Assembly (NCBI RefSeq): GCF_003991195.1
Contig: NZ_RCWL01000004.1
Span: 62,001-126,000, forward strand
Length of the DNA stretch: 64,000 nt
Direction of reading: 5' to 3'
Origin: Gynurincola endophyticus
GTDB taxonomy: Bacteria; Bacteroidota; Bacteroidia; Chitinophagales; Chitinophagaceae
Shown: positions 43,335-51,055 of the stretch, one piece after another
How the letters are laid out: the number at the start of each line of letters is the position of its first letter
How positions within the stretch are numbered: the first letter of the stretch is position 1
The notes under the pieces: model-generated
The model's database searches: none
Told to the model about the DNA's origin: nothing
Seen by the model: the letters and a program-made list of their open reading frames with translations, nothing else
Translations under genes and position numbers: made by a program

Positions 43335-44056
43335 TATGCATTTACTTTAATGGTAATCGATAAGTTAAACCCATCAGCAAGATTACCGGTTATAGTAGCC
43401 ATTTCTTTGTCAACCCCATCACCGAATACATTGTCTCTTGAATTATAGGTATAGCCGCTAATTCCTTTTGTATAGCCATATGCACCACCTGTTGTGTTAA
43501 CAGTTGTTGAAAGACTATCCTGAAAGGCAATTTGTGTAATCAACAATGATGTACCACTGCTATTGTATACATGTACATGAATATGAGTTGCACGTCCCTG
43601 ATACCAGCCGGGAAAAATTGTTTTAAAACTCACTAATCCGTTGGTATCTGTATATTGCCGGCCTCTGAACCAATGCTGATTCTGATAATTGGTAGATTGC
43701 ATCTGTGTACCGCCATATTGCGAGTAATCTCCATTCACATCACAATGCCATATATCCACAATTGCTCCCGAAACCGGATTACAATTGTTTTTGACATTCA
43801 CAATAGTAATATCAGCAGTCATATCCGCCCCAATACCATCACCTTTTCTGATATCATTCCTGATATAGGATGTTGGACTCTTAGTCGGAAACGGCCCTTC
43901 TGTTTCAGTGGGTGTTACTATACACGAATCATCCACGGTAACATCGTTTCCGCTGCCGGAAGAATTGCTGTCGTTTTCACTTTTTTTACAGGCAGAGATA
44001 ATTAATGGTGATGCCGCAAATAACGATAAAGATCGTAGGAATTTTTTTCTTTCCAT
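43334..44056 (-). CDS. Intradiol ring-cleavage dioxygenase-like lipoprotein
   Basis: A 240-residue protein of the protocatechuate 3,4-dioxygenase fold. Signal with lipobox IISAC (Cys23), then TPTETEGPFP (about 48-57), then WHCDVNGDYSQY with Tyr111, then FKTIFPGWYQGRATHIHV with Tyr152, Arg155, His158 and His160. These four Tyr/His residues match the Fe(III) ligands of the family. Unlike the cytosolic catechol enzymes it is a single-subunit, exported lipoprotein, as many Bacteroidota homologues are. Its substrate is unknown; aromatic catabolic genes are absent nearby. Head of the overlapping trio. Confidence 0.88.
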   Translation of the reverse strand: MERKKFLRSLSLFAASPLIISACKKSENDSNSSGSGNDVTVDDSCIVTPTETEGPFPTKSPTSYIRNDIRKGDGIGADMTADITIVNVKNNCNPVSGAIVDIWHCDVNGDYSQYGGTQMQSTNYQNQHWFRGRQYTDTNGLVSFKTIFPGWYQGRATHIHVHVYNSSGTSLLITQIAFQDSLSTTVNTTGGAYGYTKGISGYTYNSRDNVFGDGVDKEMATITGNLADGFNLSITIKVNA

Positions 44057-44487
44057 AGCTGTATGATTTAATCGATTCTATTTCTAAAACTCAATCCAAT
44101 AATATCAAACGGCTATATAAGAAAATGTTAAGGATCGATGAGTGCAGTGTTTATATCGACGAGTGCTCCAATTATTTTATTTTTTTAATCCTTATAACAA
44201 TACCGATTATAAAAATGAAATGATGATATAGCAGTTATCGTCTATACCCTATCTATATCCGAACATACAAAATGATTATTTACAATTAATTAAAAGAAAA
44301 GTAAAACAATTCACTACGTTACAGTGTAATACTATAAAATAGCTTCCCCTTATCTACATAAATAACAGATAATCATATAAATACCATCAAAAAACAACAG
44401 TAAATGGTTCTGATTATTCAATTTCGTAATTTACAGTAAGTTCTTAGTAAAGCTGCTGCTGCCTTATTAAGTAAAACATAAAATATT
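44057..44487. other. Divergent intergenic region, dioxygenase-like trio / acetyltransferase
   Basis: 431 bp without a gene. It contains the direct repeat at 44134-44166 close to the dioxygenase-like gene. The other half is AT-rich, with no -7/-33 pair I could support for the acetyltransferase gene. Confidence 0.5.
44134..44166. promoter_or_regulatory. Direct repeat, two helical turns apart
   Basis: ATCGATGAGTGC (44134-44145) and ATCGACGAGTGC (44155-44166) differ at one base and start 21 bp apart, about 100 bp upstream of the dioxygenase-like start at 44056. The spacing of two helical turns suggests side-by-side binding of a regulator such as a LytTR-type protein; this is inference. Confidence 0.5.
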
Positions 44488-45711
44488 ATGTCTGAAACAA
44501 TTAAAGATAAACTGGTCATTAAAAAAGTAACACTTGCTCATATTAATCAATATGAAGAATTACTCAATTATGTTTTTCAGGTCACCAAACGAATGTTAAG
44601 AGAATATGGTTATGAAGAAGGCGAATTCAATAGATCTAAACAACCTATTCTGAGAAATGCAGAAGTACTGGGATGGTTCACTGAAAACGACCGGTTAATC
44701 TCTTCTCTGAGTATTTATCCTTTCCTTGTAAATATTCACGGAACTGAATATGAAATGGCCGGATTGACCGGGGTGGGTACTTATCCTGAATTTTCCAATA
44801 TGGGTTTAATGAACGACCTTATTAAAATGGGCCTGGAAAAAATGCGTGAAGCGAAACAATATATTTCCTACCTGTTCCCTTATTCCATCTCTTATTACCG
44901 GAAAAAGGGCTGGGAAATCATGTCAGACCGGATGACCTTTACCTTAAAAGACACACAGGTACCAAAATATCATCCCGTAAGCGGGCACGTTGAAAGAAAA
45001 AAAGTATCTGACCCTTCTGTAATTACAATTTATCAACAGTTTGCCAAAATCACACACGGATCGCTGATCAGGAACCAGTTTGAATGGACGGAATACTGGC
45101 GTTGGGAAAATGAAGAAGAGCGAACAGCTGCCGTTTATTTTGACACCAATAACAACCCTTTGGGCTATCTTTTTTATTGGGTGGAAAATGATGTATTTCA
45201 CATCAAGGAAATGGTATATATAACACAGGATGCCCGTCATGGACTCTGGAACTTTGTCGGTGCTCATGGTTCAATGATTGAAGAAATCAGAGGTACTAAA
45301 TATATGAATGAACCACTGGCTTTTAATCTGGACGATAGTCAGATCGTTGAAACCATTGAACCTTACTATATGGCACGTATTGTGGATGTAAAAGGATTTT
45401 TAAGTGCTTATCCCTGGGATGATACAATTGAACCCTTTCACTTTGTTGTGAGTGATCCAATTGCCGAATGGAACAATGGTATTTTTGGAATCAGACCATC
45501 CACCCATCAGGCATTTACGGCAGATATTACCCGTGAACCCGAAGGAAAAGCTGTAAAGATAGATATTCAAACCTTGTCTACCTTATTCATGAGTTATAAA
45601 TCACCGGCTTATCTTCACCGGTTGGGACGAATACAAACTGACGAAGTTACGCTAAGAATGCTCGAAAAACTTATTCCTACAGAGCAACCTTATTTTTCAG
45701 ATTACTTCTAG
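44488..45711 (+). CDS. Eis-like GNAT acetyltransferase with C-terminal SCP2-like domain
   Basis: A 407-residue cytosolic protein of the Eis family. The first GNAT domain (about 1-150) has MAGLTGVGTYPEFSNMGLMNDLIKMGLEKM, whose V-G-T-x-P-x-x-x-x-x-G-L is the acetyl-CoA-binding stretch, and YSISYYRKKGWEIMSD. A second GNAT-like domain follows (about 155-285). The C-terminal SCP2-like part (about 295-407) ends in SDYF; in Eis the terminal carboxylate serves in catalysis. Eis proteins acetylate amines of several kinds, including aminoglycosides in mycobacteria; the target here is unknown. The stop overlaps the next convergent gene by 4 bp. Confidence 0.88.
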   Translation: MSETIKDKLVIKKVTLAHINQYEELLNYVFQVTKRMLREYGYEEGEFNRSKQPILRNAEVLGWFTENDRLISSLSIYPFLVNIHGTEYEMAGLTGVGTYPEFSNMGLMNDLIKMGLEKMREAKQYISYLFPYSISYYRKKGWEIMSDRMTFTLKDTQVPKYHPVSGHVERKKVSDPSVITIYQQFAKITHGSLIRNQFEWTEYWRWENEEERTAAVYFDTNNNPLGYLFYWVENDVFHIKEMVYITQDARHGLWNFVGAHGSMIEEIRGTKYMNEPLAFNLDDSQIVETIEPYYMARIVDVKGFLSAYPWDDTIEPFHFVVSDPIAEWNNGIFGIRPSTHQAFTADITREPEGKAVKIDIQTLSTLFMSYKSPAYLHRLGRIQTDEVTLRMLEKLIPTEQPYFSDYF

Positions 45712-46592
45712 TAATCTACCGGTTTTACCGGTTCAAGTAATTCTATTTTGTAATAATAGTAATCGGGTAACCTATTTTCAGTATCATTTTTATTCAAATA
45801 AATCTTCAGAACGAGATCATCGTAGATTTCAACAATACTACCCTGCCGGTCAAAAAATGAAACAGGAACACAATATCTGCTATTGTTGATTGTAAAGTGG
45901 AAAATCCAGGAGTAACGGAACTGCCCGGCTGTTTCTGGTTCAATTTTTAAAAGAGTGGCGTCTCTTTTTTCTATGGATAAATTTAGTTCATTGATTTTGT
46001 TAAACACTACCGGTATTCCGGTTTTATCCACAGGTCTGTTAAACATTTCATCCACCACATTGATCTGTAGTTTTAGCTGAATATTGTTTTCTTCCGGATC
46101 CATTGGCAAAAGTAAAAGAATGCCTTCATTTTTCATAAGATATTCATCCTGCAGGTCAAAAGCTATATAAGAAGTTGCTATTGCAGTTACTTTTTCAATA
46201 ATTGCCCGGATTGCCTTTTCATGCTGCCTGAAATGTTGGATTGTAACAGTTTCACGGTCTATGTAGTTCAGGCTGAAAGTTAACTCCTCTGACTGAAAGT
46301 AAAAGCCGTTGTAAGCATAAGGATGTGGTTTTTCTACAAAAGAATTTTCACCATAAGGAATTAAATAGAGGCTTCCGAATGGAAATGAGAAATGCGGATT
46401 GTGATTCCAACGATTACCGAAAGTTTTCCTGTTACCATAGTATCGAACAAATGCACTTATTTTTTCAAAGTCGCGAAATGGTAATATGTTATGAAAAACG
46501 TCTTCTGTCATTTTTGAATGTTTCTGCCGGTCAGTTTGTGCATTGCAAACCTGAGCAGATAAAAAAATTAATATTGCGTAGGTTATTTTCAC
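45708..46592 (-). CDS. Exported protein of unknown function (294 aa)
   Basis: Signal peptide to about residue 18 (VCNAQT). The rest (HNILPFRDFEKISAFVRYYGNRKTFG, LYLIPYGENSFVEKPHPYAYNGFYFQ) is not a family I know. It is mixed alpha/beta with many aromatic residues and looks periplasmic. Its start overlaps the stop of the alpha/beta hydrolase gene by one base (46592), suggesting translational coupling. It is convergent with, and overlaps by 4 bp, the acetyltransferase. Confidence 0.7.
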   Translation of the reverse strand: MKITYAILIFLSAQVCNAQTDRQKHSKMTEDVFHNILPFRDFEKISAFVRYYGNRKTFGNRWNHNPHFSFPFGSLYLIPYGENSFVEKPHPYAYNGFYFQSEELTFSLNYIDRETVTIQHFRQHEKAIRAIIEKVTAIATSYIAFDLQDEYLMKNEGILLLLPMDPEENNIQLKLQINVVDEMFNRPVDKTGIPVVFNKINELNLSIEKRDATLLKIEPETAGQFRYSWIFHFTINNSRYCVPVSFFDRQGSIVEIYDDLVLKIYLNKNDTENRLPDYYYYKIELLEPVKPVDY

Positions 46593-47374
46593 TAATCTTT
46601 TAAATATTCCAATATATACTTTCTCATGATAGTTCTTTCTTCTTCTGTACCATCATCGTCCATTGTATTATGACTAACGGGTACTAATTGTATAGTGATT
46701 CCAAGTGATTTATTTTCTTCTTCTGACGGCAAAACTCCTTCATCAGCAGGAAAGTCATTCGATCGTAATGTGTATATTTTAGGCGTTTTAATTCTTGGTA
46801 AAGGCATACGTCGATGATCCATTGTAATTAATTTGTTAATCAGCTCAGGATGTTGATGGGCAAACAGCACACTCATGTCACCTCCGTTTGAATGGCCCAC
46901 TAAAGAAACATTATTATAATTAAGATCAGGATAGGTCTTTTTCAATTCATTCAAAACAAACAAAATATTTTCTGCTCCACGCTCCCAATTAGAACGACGA
47001 ACTATACGTGGATCACCTTCCATTGGCAACAAATCATCGGTGGGTAACTCATGTTGAATACTTACTACAAAATAACCTGATTGGGATAAATAATCAGTAA
47101 GGTATGAATAGGCAAAGTTATCGCCACCTTTGTTTTGTCCGTAACCGTGACTGAAAATAATTACCGGTAAACCTGCATTTTTTTCATTAACAGCTGCTGA
47201 AAAAACAGCTATGGGAATTTTTCTATTCCGTGAAGAGTCGAACCATTCAAGTGTATCTGATTGTATATATACGGGGGTGGCTACCTGTTCTGGAGTAGTT
47301 GCTGTATTACCGGCACAAGATAACAATACTATCACAAAAGCAACAACCGGGAGAATATTTTTCATTCGTTCCAT
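46592..47374 (-). CDS. Alpha/beta-hydrolase lipoprotein
   Basis: A 260-residue lipoprotein with lipobox VLLSC (about Cys20); an internal ATG at 47365 is an equally good start. Hydrolase core: VIIFSHGYGQNKGG (oxyanion region, about 70-83), SLVGHSNGGDMS (nucleophile Ser, GxSxG-type, about 158-169), LRSNDFPADEG (acid region) and VPVSHNTMDDDG (catalytic His). It is likely an esterase or lipase-type enzyme of the envelope with unknown substrate. Coupled to the unknown exported protein downstream. Confidence 0.85.
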   Translation of the reverse strand: MERMKNILPVVAFVIVLLSCAGNTATTPEQVATPVYIQSDTLEWFDSSRNRKIPIAVFSAAVNEKNAGLPVIIFSHGYGQNKGGDNFAYSYLTDYLSQSGYFVVSIQHELPTDDLLPMEGDPRIVRRSNWERGAENILFVLNELKKTYPDLNYNNVSLVGHSNGGDMSVLFAHQHPELINKLITMDHRRMPLPRIKTPKIYTLRSNDFPADEGVLPSEEENKSLGITIQLVPVSHNTMDDDGTEEERTIMRKYILEYLKD

Positions 47375-47501
47375 TTTACAAATTTATCTGATGTAATTTA
47401 ATACATTTGAAATGGATTCAGATAACTTTCACAATAAAGATTCGTGTAGTATAACCGGATGTGTATCCAACCGGCCGTTTGCAAAAACTTAAAAAGAAAA
47501 T

Positions 47502-48425
47502 TTACATTTGGCCCAGATAAGCAAAAACTGAAAATCGTTGATTGATGGTAATGAGGGGGTCAATCAAGCCAAGGCAGCTATCCAGATCACGATAACAAAA
47601 GGGTGCATCCGTTTTAATGTTGTCATTGGCAATCATTTCCGGGATATAGATTTTATTTCTCAGATCGTCATAGTCAAAGTTCATTGCATATTCTTTTGCT
47701 TCGCCGCGCGACATTACCCTGCCGGTTCCGTGACACAGTGAGTTGTAAGTTTGCCGTACTTCTTCCGTTGCCGTAATCAACACAACATCTCCATTCATAT
47801 TTGAGGGAACAACGGTTTGTTCGCCGGGTAATACTTTCACTGCACCTTTTCTGATAATTACCCCCTTTTCTGTGAGTTCGAAATGATTATGATTTTTATC
47901 GAGGATGAGGCGTAGTCGTCCGAAGTATTTTTGTAGTATGTTGAAAATTTCGAAACGGTTATCTTTTGCCCATTCGCATACTTCTTCAAATTTCGCATCA
48001 AATTTTTGGGGATTGTTGATGAGATCGTCTACCAGTTTAGACTCATTTCTGGAACCGGTATGAATGAGGAAGTAAATTTTATCATCCGTGTATGATTCCA
48101 GGGCATCGAGAAAATGGTTTCCGGAACCGAGATCGCCCAGTTTGCCTTTATTTGCTTTGATATCGAAGTAAATATCATCCCAGTTTTCTTTTTTAAAATC
48201 AGCTTTGGTAAGATCTGCTTCACACAATAACATGCCGCAACCGCAATCAGAGATAGCAAACTTCCGCCAGTCTGGCTGTTCAGTATACACTACAGTTCCG
48301 GTTGGTAAAGGTGATTTACCCGGACAGGCATCCGGGAAGAAGATGACCTTTTCAGCATTCAGGTCGTGTGGCAGCCAGCCATATACTTTGTTCAGCGGTT
48401 CGGCTGAGTAGTTAATCAATTCCAT
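47502..48425 (-). CDS. rtcB: RtcB-family RNA ligase, short form
   Basis: A 307-residue RtcB homologue, much shorter than the usual 400-480. Motifs in order: DCGCGM (60-65, metal Cys63), GNHF (His104), IHTGSR (His122), NHNHFEL (about 178-184), IRKGA (191-195) and LCHGTGRVMSR (230-240), with His232 expected to take the GMP. RtcB joins RNA ends with 2',3'-cyclic phosphate to 5'-OH in tRNA repair or splicing, using GTP and Mn. The compact form is a distinct subgroup; its RNA substrate is unknown. A palindrome follows upstream of its start. Confidence 0.88.
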   Translation of the reverse strand: MELINYSAEPLNKVYGWLPHDLNAEKVIFFPDACPGKSPLPTGTVVYTEQPDWRKFAISDCGCGMLLCEADLTKADFKKENWDDIYFDIKANKGKLGDLGSGNHFLDALESYTDDKIYFLIHTGSRNESKLVDDLINNPQKFDAKFEEVCEWAKDNRFEIFNILQKYFGRLRLILDKNHNHFELTEKGVIIRKGAVKVLPGEQTVVPSNMNGDVVLITATEEVRQTYNSLCHGTGRVMSRGEAKEYAMNFDYDDLRNKIYIPEMIANDNIKTDAPFCYRDLDSCLGLIDPLITINQRFSVFAYLGQM

Positions 48426-48504
48426 TTCTTGTAAGAAAGTCCTTTCTTATAATATACGAAAATTATCCGGTATCTCAAAATAAATTTTATTATGACCTAG
48501 TAAA

Positions 48505-48541
48505 AACAATTAAGAATTATTAATAATAATTCTTAATTGTT
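48505..48541. terminator. 37-bp perfect AT-rich palindrome
   Basis: 18-base arms (48505-48522, 48524-48541) around one A, core AATTAAGAATTATTA. It lies between the 78-aa gene stop and the rtcB start. It probably ends the long receptor operon or the 78-aa gene, though the stem is weak in GC. Confidence 0.6.
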
Positions 48542-48600
48542 CAAGACATCGAGTAACACCATATTTAAACCTGACTAAAGAACGGATTAAACCTAACTGA

Positions 48601-48837
48601 TCACCTGTAAGCTTTTTCCGTTGTAGCAACTTTACGTAACTGCACACGTACTTTTTTATATAGGATATCATATTCCCCGGCAAGCCGGTGTAATAAATCG
48701 ATTTGTGTTCTGTATTGCTGATAGATAGATTCAAGCGTTTGTACCTCTTCCATGGGTAATTGCTCGCCCTGTTCTACGCTTCTATCCGATACCCAGCTCA
48801 TGAGCCGCTTATGCTTTGATGAATCTATTGCAGCCAT
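48601..48837 (-). CDS. Small coiled-coil-like protein (78 aa)
   Basis: A short, mostly helical and charged protein (EEVQTLESIYQQYRTQIDLLHRLAGEYDILYKKVRVQLRKV), probably a coiled coil. No signal or membrane segment. Family unknown. It lies 26 bp after the IPT/NHL lipoprotein gene on the same strand and could be the last gene of the long operon. An overlapping frame at 48510-48734 looks like a shadow. Confidence 0.55.
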   Translation of the reverse strand: MAAIDSSKHKRLMSWVSDRSVEQGEQLPMEEVQTLESIYQQYRTQIDLLHRLAGEYDILYKKVRVQLRKVATTEKAYR

Positions 48838-48863
48838 TTGTGAACAATTTAGTAAGTGAAAAA

Positions 48864-51032
48864 TTATTGCAGGAACATTTTACGTACAGCTTTGTTATTT
48901 GCATCTAAAATGTAAATACTTCCGTCTTTTCCGATAGCAACATCATAAATGTTTGAAACTTTTGCATTCTGAAGCGTTCCATCTTCATAGCCAAAAGAAA
49001 ACCTGATCAGAGTGCTTACCTGTTTTGAAGAAATATTCACTAATCTCAGATTTCTACCGCTGGCTTCACCCACCATTATTGTATTAGGTGCGTAATAAAT
49101 AACAGATTCAATACCGTTGAAATAGGTATCTGTACCGAATCCATCTTTATAACCTCCGTCATATTGGCCTACTAATGTTACAGGTCTGATTCCTGCCGGG
49201 GTAGCCATATCAATACCGTTAGACCCGTTTGTATTCTGATCAGAATAGTAAATATTTCCTGCCGGGTCAACGTATGGTTTTGACCATACCCAGCCAGGCC
49301 CTGCTACTTTAGTGTAGTTACCTACTGTGTAAACTTTATTCATACCGGCACCGATACCACTCACATTTACATATAGTTCTCCGGCATCATTGATGGTCAT
49401 TTTAGCGGGTGAAAACCCTGACGCATGTACGGTAACCTGCCCTGACGAGCTTATTTTTCTTATTCTGCTTGCACCGCTTTCGGCAACATAAATATTGTCG
49501 TTTTTATCAATAGCAATACCCCATGGAGTACTGAATTCAATATCAACTCCATTTTCTTTCAAAGTAGTTACGACCCCTTCCTGGGTTATTTTTTTTACCC
49601 GGTTATTATTCCTGTCTGTTATATATACGTTTCCATCCCTGTCTAATGCTATTCCTCCTGCACCACTGGCAAATACATCTGAAGCTGGTCCTCCGGCAAG
49701 TGTCATTATACCTGCTCGTTTGAAAGGTTGCGGTGATTCTGCCTCCTGCTGGCCTACTACTACTTTTACCTTACCTGTAACAAGATTTTGCGGAGCAGTA
49801 ACTGTCAGCGAGTTTTCATCAGCAGCAGTTATTGTTGCAATAAGATCACCAAAATAAACAGTATTACCCGTAGGGTTACTATTGAAGCCTGTACCTGCTA
49901 TAGTAACGGAGGTACCGGCTAAACCATTATCAGGAGAAATGGCAGCAATACCTAAAGTCTGATCTTTAAATACGGGCCCTTCTACAGCCTGATCATTCAC
50001 AATTACTTTTACAATACCATCTCCGGTACCTCCGGGAATGGTCAGTTTCAACTGAGTTGCTGATGCACTCGTAACAGGCACTGCTATTCCGTTAATAAAA
50101 ACTTTGTTTTCGTCTGCTTCTGTGCTGAACAGGGTTCCTGAAATAGTCATTTCTGCTCCCTGAGGCCCGCTTTGCGGAGATATAAAATTAATCGTTGGCG
50201 GATCTACTACTGTAAAAGTTTCACCGGTCAGTTTTTGTCCGTTAATCACAACAGATAATGGCCCGGTAGTAACTTCCTCAGGAGCCAGTACTTCTAATGT
50301 GCTTTCAGTGGCAGTTAATACAACCGCTATTTTACCATTAAAATCAACCGTATTACCTGTTGTAGTTTCTTCAAACCCTCCACCAGTGATCACTACTTTT
50401 GTATTAGCACCACCGGTCTTGGGTTTGATATTATCGATTGCCTGATATTTGAAATTTTGTCCGCTTGCTTCGAGGCTGTTAACTTTTACTTTAACAGCAC
50501 CGGTTCCTGCTTTGTCTGGCACTTCGGCAACGATCAGCGTATCGCTCACACTTACGATTATGGCTGATTTTTCATTTACTAAAACTTCTGCCGGTTTTTC
50601 GGTACTGCTGAAACCGGTACCATTAATTCTGATCTGCGTACCTGCTGAGCCATTGGTTGGAAAAATACTGCTTACAGATAATGACTGATAGGTGTAAGTT
50701 CCTACTTCATAATTTTTATTATTGTAAGCAAGTGTAAGGTTACCGGTTTTACCATCAAAAGGAGCTCTAAGCACCAGTGTATTGGCAGTAACGCCGATTA
50801 CTTCCGCCTCCACCCCGCCTATGGTTGTTTTGTAGGAAGCAATATCTTTTACAAAACCACTTCCTTCAATGGTAACCAGTGTGCCGGCATTACCACTGTT
50901 AGGATAATAACTGTCTATTCGCAACACCACTTCAGGTGCCTTATCTTTTTTGCCACACCCTATGGTAGTAAACATGGCGATTACTACCAGTAATGTACTC
51001 AACCATGATAATTTTTTATAACTAAAATTCAT
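48864..51032 (-). CDS. IPT/TIG and NHL-repeat surface lipoprotein
   Basis: A 722-residue lipoprotein with signal and lipobox IGC near residue 26; start set at 51032 (MNFSYKK), since the frame from 51056 only adds eight non-signal residues. Five IPT/TIG domains begin with similar sequence: YYPNSGNAGTLVTI, IFPTNGSAGTQIRI, IKPKTGGANTKVVI, ISPQSGPQGAEMTI, ISPDNGLAGTSVTI (about residues 35-440). An NHL-type beta-propeller (about 450-722; GGIALDRDGNVYITDRNNNRVKKI) follows. Both domain types bind polysaccharide or protein partners. Last large gene of the long operon, directly after the second receptor. Confidence 0.88.
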   Translation of the reverse strand: MNFSYKKLSWLSTLLVVIAMFTTIGCGKKDKAPEVVLRIDSYYPNSGNAGTLVTIEGSGFVKDIASYKTTIGGVEAEVIGVTANTLVLRAPFDGKTGNLTLAYNNKNYEVGTYTYQSLSVSSIFPTNGSAGTQIRINGTGFSSTEKPAEVLVNEKSAIIVSVSDTLIVAEVPDKAGTGAVKVKVNSLEASGQNFKYQAIDNIKPKTGGANTKVVITGGGFEETTTGNTVDFNGKIAVVLTATESTLEVLAPEEVTTGPLSVVINGQKLTGETFTVVDPPTINFISPQSGPQGAEMTISGTLFSTEADENKVFINGIAVPVTSASATQLKLTIPGGTGDGIVKVIVNDQAVEGPVFKDQTLGIAAISPDNGLAGTSVTIAGTGFNSNPTGNTVYFGDLIATITAADENSLTVTAPQNLVTGKVKVVVGQQEAESPQPFKRAGIMTLAGGPASDVFASGAGGIALDRDGNVYITDRNNNRVKKITQEGVVTTLKENGVDIEFSTPWGIAIDKNDNIYVAESGASRIRKISSSGQVTVHASGFSPAKMTINDAGELYVNVSGIGAGMNKVYTVGNYTKVAGPGWVWSKPYVDPAGNIYYSDQNTNGSNGIDMATPAGIRPVTLVGQYDGGYKDGFGTDTYFNGIESVIYYAPNTIMVGEASGRNLRLVNISSKQVSTLIRFSFGYEDGTLQNAKVSNIYDVAIGKDGSIYILDANNKAVRKMFLQ

Positions 51033-51055
51033 ATTAGTTGTTTTTATTTTTATCA

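Noticed and set aside
48510-48734. Overlapping 74-residue frame on the minus strand
   Set aside because: It overlaps the better 78-residue frame at 48601-48837, which starts just after the previous gene and has a coherent coiled-coil composition. The other also runs into the palindrome.
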